This document shows positions 43,774 to 54,620 of a stretch of DNA of 57,160 nucleotides, piece after piece (position 1 is the stretch's first letter; each line of letters begins with the position of its first letter). Under the pieces are notes generated by a model. The model did no database searches. It was not told the DNA's origin and saw nothing but the letters and a program-made list of their open reading frames with translations. The DNA comes from Pilatotrama ljubarskyi (taxonomy: Eukaryota > Basidiomycota > Agaricomycetes > Polyporales > Polyporaceae): the NCBI GenBank assembly GCA_022385805.1, contig MU277691.1:1-57160 (forward strand), written 5' to 3'. The translations under genes were made by a program, and so were the position numbers.

Positions 43774-46700
43774 GTTTGTGAGACTGTCGAGCACGATTTA
43801 CGGAGCAAGTGGGTGAAAAGAGGGAGAGATACGAGAGAGGAACGGGGATCATGGTCGTGCTTTTGAAGGGGCGAGTTCTCGTAAGAGGCGCGCCATGGGG
43901 GCACAGTCGCCGCTAATCCGAGCAAGAAGCTGCAGGGTCGACGCGTACCCGCGCTCGGGTAGCACCTAAACGGCGACCATCCCACTCTGATTGGAGGGCG
44001 CTCGCTCGCCACAGCGATTCTAGGTGCGTCGCTCGCGGAGTTATGCGACTCAGGATCTCACCGACAGGGTGTGGGAGAGACACTATGCCATTCTGGAGAC
44101 TCCGTGGCTGAGCCCATGACTAGGGAAGCCGACGCGCGGTCAACGGTTCACTTCATCGGCGGGAGGCGACGGCCTCAAGGCGCAGCAAGTCGTGGATACG
44201 GTGTGGTCGTGTCCGAAGGACTGCAGCAACTCGTCTCGACGCATTACAGTGTCGGTCGACGACCTCGATAGGCAGGCACCGATCAACGATCGAGAGACAA
44301 CGTCCGAGACGAGGAATTCCTCGTCTGCGAAGAGGCGACAGTCGGTCACTGGGAGCTGCGCTCTCTGCTACTAGCAGCCGACCTTCGCACGAACTCACCG
44401 CCAGTTGAGTCCACTTTGCGTTATCTCTGGTCCTTGGACTGTGTCGCCTCCTCCTGCGCGAATCCATATTCCCCAGCCCAATCACGGCAGGGGAGGGCTT
44501 GGAGAGCGACGGAGGAGGCGGCCTGGCGCCCGGCACGAGACCGTCACGTACACGTGTTGTCACACTGAAGGCGAAGCGCTCGTCATAATTGCACGGTCAC
44601 CAGCAGGAACGGGCGGTAGTGATTACTCAGAAACCACCACCCGTCCCTGCTAGGGCTCAAAAACAGACCTGCATTGTCGGAACCCTCGTCCTCCAGTGTG
44701 ATTACAAGAACAGAAGAGCACGTACCTCAACATCAAAGAGCTGATACCAAGAGTGGGCATCAAGACGTGTGAAGCAAGCAGCAGCAGCAGCAAGACGGGA
44801 CTGCCAACCGTTCAAGAGGTCCCCAGTGTCAAGACTATCAACGCAAGGAGCGGCACACAAGCAAGTGAGAACCATCGAAGACAATGCATGCCGTACACAA
44901 GACACAGGCTGCAGCGGTGGATTGCGAGTAGAACGTCGCGCTCGCCGAAGAGCCCGTACCATGGGCCAGTGAAGAAATAGAGAGCAGAGCAGAGAAGCAA
45001 CGCACCAGGTGCCCACGTCCGGCAAGAGACTATGCCCCACCAACTCGCTACAAAAAGCAGCGAATTTTCAGCCGCTACAACGGTCTCGGCGTTGCCGGAG
45101 ACGCTTTGACCGTCGTGGTGAGCTCGCTTCAGAATGCTTCCACCAGCGTACCGTCATCTTGCTGCTGAGAAGGGGCGAGATGAGGGTATGTTGAGAGGGA
45201 TGCTGCACGACGATGGAGGTGTGCTCTCGACGACGATTCCGCCGGCCAGTCCGAGTTGGGTCCGCGTCGTCGCTGTCGCGGAGTTGAACCGTCCCCCCGG
45301 TTCTGCCGCCGCCAGACGGCCGGAATGCGATCGATCGCAACACAGAGCCCACCAGAGGTCCTCGCTTCACGTGGCAGAGAGCAGAGGAAGGCCAGGTTGG
45401 ACGAGACAAGGGACATCGTTAGGATCTTGAGGACGTCGACGACGCACTCGGGGAGACGACAGCAACACTCCCAGTGGCGAGGCCTGCGAACACGTTGCGA
45501 TTGCGCTTTGCCGCTTGGAGTTGCCCGTCCAGGGCCAGCCGATCTCTCGATCAACGACGCCCGGTCCGCTGGTTCGGTCGGCACCCCTCCGCTCAGCTCG
45601 ACAGAACCCTCCTGATACTCCCCGCATACTGTATCGACTCAATTTCCCTCTCCTCAGCGGACGTCGCTCAAGGGTATCCTCCAGCCATAGAACAATCACT
45701 GCCTTTTCGTTGCTCGCCGCGGAGGTCCGCAGGGTCTGCCACATGTCTTAGCCACATGTTGGCGCCCCGCGTCGACGACCTCACCGCTCTCACTTCCCAC
45801 CACCCACTCCCGCGCTCTCGAACCTAGCATTACGCCTCCAGACGACCACCGGAGGACACCGTCTCAGACACGCAGACTCCCCGAGCTCCCCGAATAAGAC
45901 CTCCCCGCACGCGACGATGCATACAGGACAGGCGAGTCGCAACTCGCCTCACACAGTCCGGCTCACTGTCCGGTACTAGCCCGTCTCTTGGTCAGCTGGG
46001 ATCTTTGGACTTCCTCATTTGCCAGCAATATTTCCTCCTTGGTTCTCCATCTGCCCTCCCCATCGTGCTCCTTCCCCGCGTGAGCTCCTCCGTGGTGTTC
46101 GCAGAAGGTCATCAGCATGCCGGAAACTTAATAAACCATGATTATCGCATGCCTATGCCTCCGTCAGACGACCCCTCGAAGGTGGGCTACCGCTACTTTC
46201 ACTGCGAAGGCTGCGCCGTCCTCCCTCCTCTGCACAACCTCGTAGACCTTTCTCTCCCGGTCGTGAAAAAGGCCGGTTCTGGACAAGGTCAGTCGGCCTG
46301 TTGTCGTTGAACCGTATATGGCGTCCGCTGTCAGGCTTACTCGCGCGCAGCCCACATCAACGTATCCTGTTCAGCTTCTCTTGATGATTTCCGTGTCCTC
46401 TCATCAAATTGCGCAGGACCATCCTGGCTTCATGCCGCCTCCATTCTGCTACTGCAAAGACCAGGACTCCGTGTTTTTCCAGCCTCTGGTGCTCGTCGAT
46501 GCTTGCAAGGCTGCCCTCGCAGTCACCGTGTACTGCCCTCTGAGCACAACTCCAAACAATGACGTCCCGTCTAGCCACTCTGCGCAGGAATGTCGGCCGT
46601 GCGGTGGCGCGTCGTGGCCGCCGGTTTCAGGCTGTTCTTCTAACATCTAGAGTCGCTGCTGAACACGTCGATCGCTGCTCGTAGACCTTCGAGCTACAGT

Positions 46701-47642
46701 CCTCCTTCCGTTACTTGGGATCAACCCACGTCCTTCATCCGATGCTGTCTCGGATCGCGGACTGTATCCTCAGCCTCAACTCTAGTCGAACTAACCGCAA
46801 GGTTGTCTGTGCTGTGGTACGAGCCCCAGGTATAGTAGCCACATCTCGTCGAACAGCGCTCGTCTCGAAGCGGCTACATCCCCAAGTTCATATCTTTCTG
46901 GACCTTGTCTGGATAACGCTGGGGCATATGGCCCCGCCCGCCGGGTTTCAATCTCATCCGACACTTCTGGGTCGACCTATGCTGTCTCTTGTTGACCGTC
47001 CTCCCTGGCCCAGTCACGTCTTTCAGTGCCAACTCACCCTCGAACGCTTCTGAGGGCCGTGCCATCCTCCAGGATCTACTTTTGCCGGCGCCGGTGTCAT
47101 GTCGCTCCTCCTGCGTATGAGGATGCAGTAGGTGCTCCGGTCATCGTTATCCGCGTTATGGGGCCCAACGAATACGTCGCCGCAATAAGGCATTTTTAAG
47201 AGAGTACCGACCACTGGCAGGCGTCGTGGAACGGGAGAAGGTGGCACAATTCGCTGGAGGCACATCGATCAAGTATACTGCGTGTCGAGCATGATATGCT
47301 AGTCCATGGTCCGATGCCCTGCCTCAAATATCATTCGTACCCGACGTTGGTCCTCCTGCGCCTTTGGGTGCAACATCCAGCCAGCGATCTGCAGACGGCT
47401 GCAGCGTGCACGCAACACAAGTCACACATCCCGATCGCATCGTAAGTAGGATATATTCACTGTAACAGGCTGCCAGTGGGTGAAGTACAACACGCTGACA
47501 CCTATACAGGGATCGACATCGAGGGAAACGCCCCGCCTCGGACGCTACTTATTCGTACATATAGACTCCGATCAAACGCTCGTGCCGGGGGTATATCGCG
47601 TGATCGCGCGAAGTCATGACCGATAGTCAACACACTTCAACT
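43774..47642. other. Long gene-poor region
   Basis: No frame in this 3.9-kb stretch shows a domain or a convincing splice-linked partner. A short GCA microsatellite lies near 44773-44790 and a strong hairpin at 44602-44651. A plus-strand frame at 46005-46310 contains a locally plausible segment (SDDPSKVGYRYFHCEGC) but continues into nothing recognisable. The region may hold decayed gene or transposon remnants, or non-coding transcription units that cannot be judged by eye. Confidence 0.4.
44602..44651. repeat. Inverted repeat / stem-loop
   Basis: The arms AGCAGGAACGGGCGGT (44602-44617) and ACCACCCGTCCCTGCT (44636-44651) pair at 14 of 16 positions around an 18-nt loop. No target duplication was seen next to it. 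Confidence 0.7.
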
Positions 47643-48543
47643 TCAGGCGGCGGCGTCGCTGGACGGGACGCCTGGGACGGCCCTGTAGTCGCCGGACGGG
47701 ACGCCCGGGATGGCGCTGTACTCGTCGGAGCCTCTGGCAGGGGAACCGGTACTACCACCGTTAGCGTTGCCCGTCGACTCCGCGCTGGCGATGCTCGCAC
47801 GCTTCTGCGGCTGCCGCTGTTGCTGGCCGCCGTTCTCGAAGCTCGAGGCGCGCACGTCCGCGGCGTCGGCGGCCTGCGCATGTATCTGCGACAGCTTGCT
47901 CTCACGGACTTGCTGTGGGGCACATCGGGCATCGTCCGACAGTCAGCGCCAAAGACGCTCTAGCACTGGAGAGGGAGACAGGGACTTGGGAGGGGGAGGG
48001 CGGGGACTCACGTCGTTCTGCGCCTTGCGGTGCTGCTGCTCGCTCAGTTGTCTCCGCCGCTCGTCGAGGTCCAGCCCGAGGCGCGTCTCGTGCTGTTCCG
48101 TGAGCTGCAACAAGCGCATAAACATGCGTCGTGAGCGAAGCTGCGGTGCGGCTCGGACGCGGACTCGGAGGACTGGCCAGTGCGTACCTCGACCTTCTTC
48201 CCCGCGGCCTGCTCGCCCGCCATCGTGGACTCGTGGTCATGGATGGCGCGGTTGACGGCCTTCGCGGCATTGTACTCCTTCTCGACCGCCTTGTCGAGCG
48301 CGTGGTGGGCGTTCTGGGCGGCCTACAGGGGCGCGAGCAGCTTGAGACGCCGTCGCGCGGGCAAGGATCTCTCCTGGCACGCACCTTGACGCTCTTCTGA
48401 TGCGTCCTCTCCGCGCGGGAGAGGTCCTGGACGGAGTGGTCGAGGTTCCGCTGGTCGTCGCGGGCCTCTTTGGCGATGCCCTTCTGGATCTCGCGGGTCT
48501 CCGGGTTCTCGGAGAACGAGTCGGACTTTCCGAAGAGCGGCAT
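47643..48543 (-). CDS. Ncp1-like coiled-coil protein, copy A
   Basis: Exons 48385-48543, 48188-48322, 48012-48104 and 47643-47912 (159, 135, 93 and 270 nt) give 218 aa. It starts MPLFGKSDSFSENPETREI and is nearly all charged alpha-helix: NLDHSVQDLSRAERTHQKS, AQNAHHALDKAVEKEYNAAK, RAIHDHESTMAGEQAAGKKV, LTEQHETRLGLDLDERRRQL. The C-terminus is Gln/Ser/Gly-rich with a duplicated IPGVPSGD / VPGVPSSD motif. Such proteins are often labelled DNA-binding protein Ncp1 in Agaricomycete genomes, but a tested function is not known to me. No signal peptide or membrane segment. It is one of a tandem pair with the gene at 49445-50259. Confidence 0.85.
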
Positions 48544-49444
48544 CGTTGAGATATCGTGGGCGGGGAGCGGGCTGAGGTATGCGCGTCCGACTCGGAGGGA
48601 CGGGAGGTGGTGGTGGTGGTGGTGCTGCTGCAGTCGGATGGCGATAACAAGTGCTTAGCAGCGGCCCATCACGGCGCTGCAGCTGCGTGGGCTTTATAGC
48701 GGGGTTTTCCTGAGAGCGAAAGCAAAGATCGCCGGCGCAAGTCGAAGGCGTCATGGGAGCGAGTTGGGCTGGCCGAGGCCGGGTGACCCCAAAGGTTGGC
48801 TCAGTGGCTCAGTGGCTCGGGCTGGAGCACGCATGCATACTCAAGTGCTTGACCTACACTACATATCCGCGCGCGAATTCAGCTGTAACTACTAACTAGC
48901 GCAGGAGTATCACAGACGTATGCAGTAGGTTCGATGCGAACGCAAACCCCTTACGCTGGGAACGTATGAGCGGAGAGGTGGATATCCGGACGGTCTTGGT
49001 ACGAGACTATACAGGTACCGCTCCTTGGACGATCGCCATTCCTCACCAGCGTAACTGCTATCGTGGGCTACTATTCGGTATGCAGAAGTCCGCTCAACGA
49101 AAGGATTCGCACCGTGATACACACGACTACAGCTCTCCATCCACCGCGCTTTCGGATCGATCTCGCCAAGTGATGCTCCCAGCCGTCACTTTTATGAGTG
49201 CATCCAAGTCATGGCGCGTTACATTCGAAGGAGTAATCCTAGTAAACTTGCAATACACGCTGATTATACATTAGCTAGTGAAACAATAGTCGGGCCCCCG
49301 TGGGCGCCGGGGGATACTTATTCGTACACAGACGCCGACCGTAATCCTCGTACATAGGCGGTGGTATAGGTATATCGCGGCGTGTGGGGTCGTGCGGGGT
49401 CGTGACGGATCGTCGACACTGGTACTCTCCGTGGGCGCGTCGCT
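48544..49444. other. Intergenic region between the duplicated genes
   Basis: It holds the leader of copy A with a (GGT)n microsatellite at about 48605-48622, its TATA box at 48692-48698, and the probable 3' UTR of copy B. The motif TACTTATTCGTACA near 49317 also occurs downstream of copy A near 47547, so the duplication included the 3' UTR. Confidence 0.5.
48692..48698 (-). promoter_or_regulatory. TATA box of Ncp1-like copy A
   Basis: TATAAAG on the minus strand within CCCCGCTATAAAGCC, a 15-mer that is identical in the promoter of copy B (50339-50345). It lies about 150 bp upstream of the ATG; the (GGT)n tract lies in between. Confidence 0.55.
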
Positions 49445-50259
49445 TCAAGCGGCGGCACCGCTAGAGGGAACGCCTGGGATGGCGCTGGCATCGCCGGACC
49501 CAGGAGCAGCACCGCTTGTCGGCTCGCCGCCGACGCTCGCGCGCTGTTGCTGCTGGTTACCGTTTTCGAAGCTCGCGCGGCGAATGTCGGCCGCTGCGGC
49601 GGCCTGGGCGTGTATCTGCGAGAGCTTGGACTCGCGGAGTTGCTGTCGACGCAGAGCATTGTGCAGTCAGCAAAAGAGACGCGAGACAGCATGAAGGGTG
49701 CGGACTTACATCGTTCTGCGCCTTGCGGTGTTGCAGCTCATCGAGCTGTCTCCGCTTCTGCTCGAGGTCTTGCTCGAGGCGCGTCTCGTGCTGTTTCGTG
49801 ATCTGCAAGAAAAGCGCGCGGGTGCGTGAGTGGATCTGTAACGGCAGGCAGAGAGATTGCAGTGAGAGCGGGCGTACCTCGACCTTCTTCTCCGCGGCCT
49901 GCTCGTTCGCTACGGTAGAGTCGTGGTTGTGAATGGCGCGGTTGACGGCCTTTGCAGCCTTGTGCTCCTTCTCGACGGCTTTGTCGAGAGCATGATGAGC
50001 GTTATCTACAGCCTGCGGGCGCGGTGAGAGTGAGTATGCGTGGACGGATCCGGAGATTTGCAGGAGGGGACTGCGGTGTGGGGGAGGCGGTGGTACGGAC
50101 CTTGACGCTCTTGTTGTGTGCCTTTTCGGCGCTGGAGAGGTCCTTGATGGTGTGGTCAAGGTTCTTCTGGTCGTCGCGGGCTTCCTTGGCGATCATTTTC
50201 TCGACCTGGCGGACCTCTGGGTTGTCGGAGAACGTGTCTGACTTTCCGAAGAGCGGCAT
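49445..50259 (-). CDS. Ncp1-like coiled-coil protein, copy B
   Basis: Exons 50101-50259, 49878-50012, 49710-49802 and 49445-49642 (159, 135, 93 and 198 nt) give 194 aa. It starts MPLFGKSDTFSDNPEVRQVE, then DDQKNLDHTIKDLSSAEKAH, DNAHHALDKAVEKEHKAAKA, STVANEQAAEKKVE and ITKQHETRLEQDLEQKRRQL, a continuous helical, probably coiled-coil protein. The tail ASAIPGVPSSGAAA holds one copy of the motif that is doubled in copy A. The first three exon lengths equal those of copy A exactly, and the residues are alike throughout, so the pair arose by tandem duplication. Confidence 0.87.
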
Positions 50260-50672
50260 GGTGGTGAATTGGGTGTGGTGGGAGGGGGTATGCGCGTCGG
50301 GACGTGAGGAGAGGTAGTTGAGAGTGACGCGATAGAGGCTTTATAGCGGGGGTAAGGAACGGAGGGCGTCATGGGAGTGGGCCGGGTCCCACTGTGCGCG
50401 AGGTGGCACCGAGGACGGGTGGTCGCGTACTTCCGTTCTGGGCGAGTGATGTCATCGGTGCACCGCAGCACGCTCTGCAGCGACTGCCGGCGGCGACTGA
50501 AAATGCGCGGGTTGATTGCTGCCGGAGCTGTCAGAAATCGAATGGGACGCCGACTGCTTTCAGCTACTGCAGTGGCTCAGCCTGCCCCTGTTGTAGTCTC
50601 CCTTCTGACCTGTCAGTCCATCACCGTCTCCGCTGCCGCGCCGCATCTTCCCGCTCCCTACCTTCCTTTCTT
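50260..50672. other. Divergent intergenic region
   Basis: Shared upstream region of Ncp1-like copy B and the MscS-type channel gene. The channel side is C/T-rich (about 50580-50670). No gene inside. Confidence 0.4.
50339..50345 (-). promoter_or_regulatory. TATA box of Ncp1-like copy B
   Basis: TATAAAG on the minus strand, about 80 bp upstream of the ATG at 50259, inside the 15-mer shared with copy A. Confidence 0.6.
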
Positions 50673-53600
50673 ATGTCCAGGCATTCCCCTCGCCCACACG
50701 ACTACGCCCGCCACGATACCCATCCCCCGCACAGGCAACGCGACCTCGAGCTCGTCCCTGACCTCTTCCTCACCTCAGACGACGTCGAGAACCCCCTCCC
50801 CTCCCCGCCCTACCGCCGCGTCCCCTCTTCTTCCCAGGTCCTCCTCGAGTCCTATCCCGAACAGTCTCCCGCCTATAGGTCCCGCAGCAATATAGACCTT
50901 ACAGACTCCGATATGCCAGAGGGCAACACATCTCACTTCGACGAAAAGCAGAGCCCCGACCACCCCGCAAAGGGCAAGCACGCCGTCCACTACCCCGACG
51001 ACGTCCCAGACGTCCCCAGTCCTCACGATAGATTCGAGCCAGAGCCCCTCTCCTCCCGTGCGTCATCTATCGCTGGCACCGACGACGAGGATGACGAGGA
51101 CGCGTACGACTGGAGCGGCGAGGAGGACCTCGTAGACCAAGAGGCAAAATTCGAGCATGCCATGGGTGTCAAAAAGAAACGCAAATTCGGCTTCATTCGG
51201 TGCGTCTCATATATGCCCTCGTCCGCAGCCTCACTAGTCTCATCCCGCACCCGCATGCCGCTCGGCTAGCCTCATCACGCTTCTCTTCTCCACCCTCATC
51301 GGCTCTACCTTTCTCTCCGGTCTCGTCATCACCCCCGCACTCATCCTCCACTTCTTCTGGTACAAGCCCCATCCCGACGAGCACCGCAGGTTCGTTCAAG
51401 ACAATGTCGAGGCCTGGCTCTTCTGGATAGCAGCGAACATCTCCATCTCCTGGGGCCTCGGGCTCATCGTCGACATCGTCCCTGTCATCGTCCGCTGGTT
51501 CATCTCCTTGACTTGGGGCCATGTCAGCGAGGTCATCAAGACGCGTCTCGAGCTCTACAACAGCGTCAAGGACACCATCAAGCCTGTGCTGTATGCCGCC
51601 AGTTGTTGGGTCAGCTGGGTCATCCTCTTCAACGGTATATTCAAGCTGTACGATATGGACAAGGAGGACAACAGCCGTGCGTCCTATACGCCTCGGGTAT
51701 GTGGCATCTGCGTCTCGTCTCTTCCTGCTGCAGTCCACTGAACTGCACAATAGGTATATCAAGCGATCGAGTTCCTGTTCTTCCTCGCACTCGTTATATG
51801 CGCGCAGAGGATGCTTTCGCACTTCATCGGTAGGTACACAATACAAGTCTCACGCAAACGCAGGAGCTGACCCAATCTATGCTAGCCTTCTCCTTCCATC
51901 GTACCGCTTATAACGAACGTCTGGAAGGCGTGCAGGAGGCGCTCAGGGTCATCGAGAAGCTGCGGATGTACCGTCCAAAGCGCCGCCATACCGCCAAACC
52001 CTCCTTTGGTCGCTCTACGCCGGTGTTCTCCGCCCTCCTCACCCCCGCGCACGAGAGGGACCAGTTCCTCAGCCGGTCGAGACCAAGCACACCCGGTCAC
52101 TCACGCTCGGGGACCCCCGAGCCGGCCGGTCGAGACAGTGACGACGACCGCGACGCGACGCTCGTGCAGTCCCGGAGGAAGGGCAAGGCGCGGACGAGCT
52201 GGCTCCCGCACCTACGCGGCGACTCGGATCCCACAAACCTGCAGAGCCAGCGGGGCCCCGAGCTGCAGTCGAGCCCGGGCGAGCACCGGTACCCGCCGTC
52301 GCCGCTGGGCCAGAGCCCGGCGGGGGTCGGGTCGCCGACGGGGCGCTCGGCGCGGCGGCGGAGCGCGGAGTCGGAGGAGGACGCGGCGGCGATCGTGCAG
52401 CAGGCGGCGACCCAGGCGGCGAAGGCGCTCAAGTCGGCGATGCTGCACGACGCGCGGAACATCGCGGGGAAGGACTCGGACGAGGTCGTCGGCGGGCTCG
52501 TGTGGAATGTGACGTCGTCGCACGAGGCGAAGCGGCTCGCGCGCTCGATCTGGATGGCGTTCAAGGAGCCGGGGCGCAACTACCTCGTGCCGGCGGACTT
52601 CATCCCGGCGTTTGGGACGCTCGAGGAGGCGAAGAAGGCGTTCGCGGTGTTCGACAAGGATAACAACGGGGACCTGTCGCGCGCGGAGATCAAGACGACG
52701 CTGCTGAAGGTGTACAAGGAGCGGCGGTTCCTGAGCCGGTCGATGCGCGACGTGGGCGAGGCGCTCAAGACGCTGGACCACATGCTGCTGTTTTTGGCGT
52801 TCTTGATATTATTCTTCATCTCGCTGAGCGTGTTCGGGGTGAACATCGAGAACTCGCTCACGAGCTTGTACACGATCGGCATCGGCGCGAGCTTCATCTT
52901 CAAGAACTCGGCGAGCAACGCGTTCGACGCGATCATGTTCCTGTTTGTCACTCAGTGCGTTGCAGTTACCGTCGCGATTGGTTTGGTGGTTGCTGACAGA
53001 GCTCTATAGTCCTTTCGATACTGGTGACCGGTGCTTCATCGATGGTGAGTACACAGGCGAGCGTACAAAGCACACACCTAATGACCCTATGCTGCGCAGA
53101 TGAGAACCTGGTCGTCAAGAAGATGGGACTGTTTGCTACGATCTTCACGCGAGTCGACGGCACGGAGACATACTACTTCAACAGCCAGCTCTTCAACAAG
53201 TTCATGTAGGTGGCCTTCCGTCTGTGCGTCGGACACGCTCGCTCACCACCCTCTGCAGTACGAACGTCCGTCGGAGTGACGTAAGTACCAGCCTTCAAGC
53301 GCGGTGAGGCAGCAGACTGATCTCGGCATCTGCAGAAAACCGCAGAGAACTTGACGATGCAGGTCGCGTGGCAGACGCCGATGGAGAAGCTCGACCAGCT
53401 CGAAAAGTGCCTGTGCAAGTGGCTCGAGACGGAGGAGAACCGGTGGTTCCAGCCGAGCACGTCCGTCACGCTCCAGCACATCGACTACCAGCGCTATCTC
53501 GAGATCACGATCGGTATCCCGTACAACAGCAATTGGCAGTACGTATCTCGCGCTCCTGGTGTACACCGGGAAGTGAGTGGCTGATCCCCGCATTCGTAGG

Positions 53601-53963
53601 GACTGGAACCTCCGACTGGCACGCAAGACCGCCTTCCACGCCGCGGTGAACTACTACTGCCGGCAGCTAGGCATCACCGCGTACAAGTCGCCCATGCCGA
53701 TCGCCATCGCGGACCAGGACACGGGCGAGGTGCTCATGCCCGACACGGACCTGACGCCCGGGGGCGAGGAGGACGTCGACCCGCTCGAGTCGCCCGCGCA
53801 GGAGCCCCTGGACAGTCAGAGGGACAGGGGCGGCGAGAAGGAGAAGACGGTCTGGCTCGGGTTCCAGCCCCCGCCCGAGGACGGGATCCCGAGCGGGCTG
53901 CGCAGGAGGAAGCCGAAGAGCAAGAAGGCGATCTTGCGCACGTTCGGCGCGGACGGCTTCTGA
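50673..53963 (+). CDS. EF-hand mechanosensitive ion channel (MscS family)
   Basis: It resembles the fungal MscS homologues Msy1/Msy2, ER channels that respond to osmotic swelling and calcium. The ATG at 50673 starts MSRHSPRPHDYARHD. A Pro/Ser/Asp-rich cytosolic part of about 175 residues precedes the membrane region: LITLLFSTLIGSTFLSGLVI, EAWLFWIAANISISWGLGLI, VLYAASCWVSWVILFNGIFK and IEFLFFLALVICAQRM. A long Ser/Arg-rich loop follows, then an EF-hand with intact loop DKDNNGDLSRAE, further helices (HMLLFLAFLILFFISLSVFG, SLYTIGIGASFIFKNSASNA), the MscS turn HPFDTGDRC and beta domain (ENLVVKKMGLFATIFTRVDG). The C-terminal tail is acidic then basic. Short introns link the exons. Plasma-membrane location cannot be excluded. 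Confidence 0.9.
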
Positions 53964-54620
53964 GCTGCTGGGCTGGACGGGCGCGGTGGTTCCGTGGCTT
54001 GCAGCTCGCTGGCCAGGCTGCGCCGTCCCGTGGACGGTGCTGTGTGGACGGCTTTGCGGCGTCGCGTGGTGTGGGTACAGCACTTTAGGATGGAGGCCGG
54101 GATGGCCGGGTACATAGTGGTGGTTCTTGCATATCTGGAGATGGTGCAACGGTGACACCGTGGGGACGCGTAGACGATACGTACTAACATACGATTATAC
54201 TCGTGGCACGATCGCTGATTCATGGCTTCCTGCTTTATCTCTACTACATACATACGTACGGAATAGATGCCTCGAAATCTGCATTCTCGCTGAGTAGCTA
54301 TAGGTACATACTGATGCTGGCAATCTAGTCTGTTCTCACTACATATGCGCGCGGGCACGAACGCACGTCGGTCGGGCGTTCACATAGGGAATCCATGGCA
54401 AACCAGGTCCTTGCCATGTAGATTGCCATTGTTCCAAGCCCTCGGCCTCAGGCCTCGAAAGCGTGGTGGGCTCCTCTACTCGTACATCCAAATATAATAC
54501 AGGACCTGCACCCTTGAAGCGGCTGCCAGGCCACCGAACGAAGCTTCCCACAAACCCGCCGTGGTGCGTGCGATGCACCGGAGACATCACACCCCCAAAC
54601 CGATCAAGTAGGTTCGTGAA
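53964..54620. other. Spacer between convergent 3' ends
   Basis: 3'-flanking DNA of the channel gene and of the FAD oxidase gene, A/T-richer between 54150 and 54350. No gene was recognised. Confidence 0.4.

Noticed and set aside
46005..46650. Possible two-exon gene in the gene-poor block
   Set aside because: A 60-residue stretch looks coding-like, but joining it to any downstream exon gives no recognisable protein and weak splice sites.
48605..48622. (GGT)n microsatellite as a coding repeat
   Set aside because: It lies upstream of the ATG of Ncp1-like copy A, in its leader, and not in a protein-coding exon.
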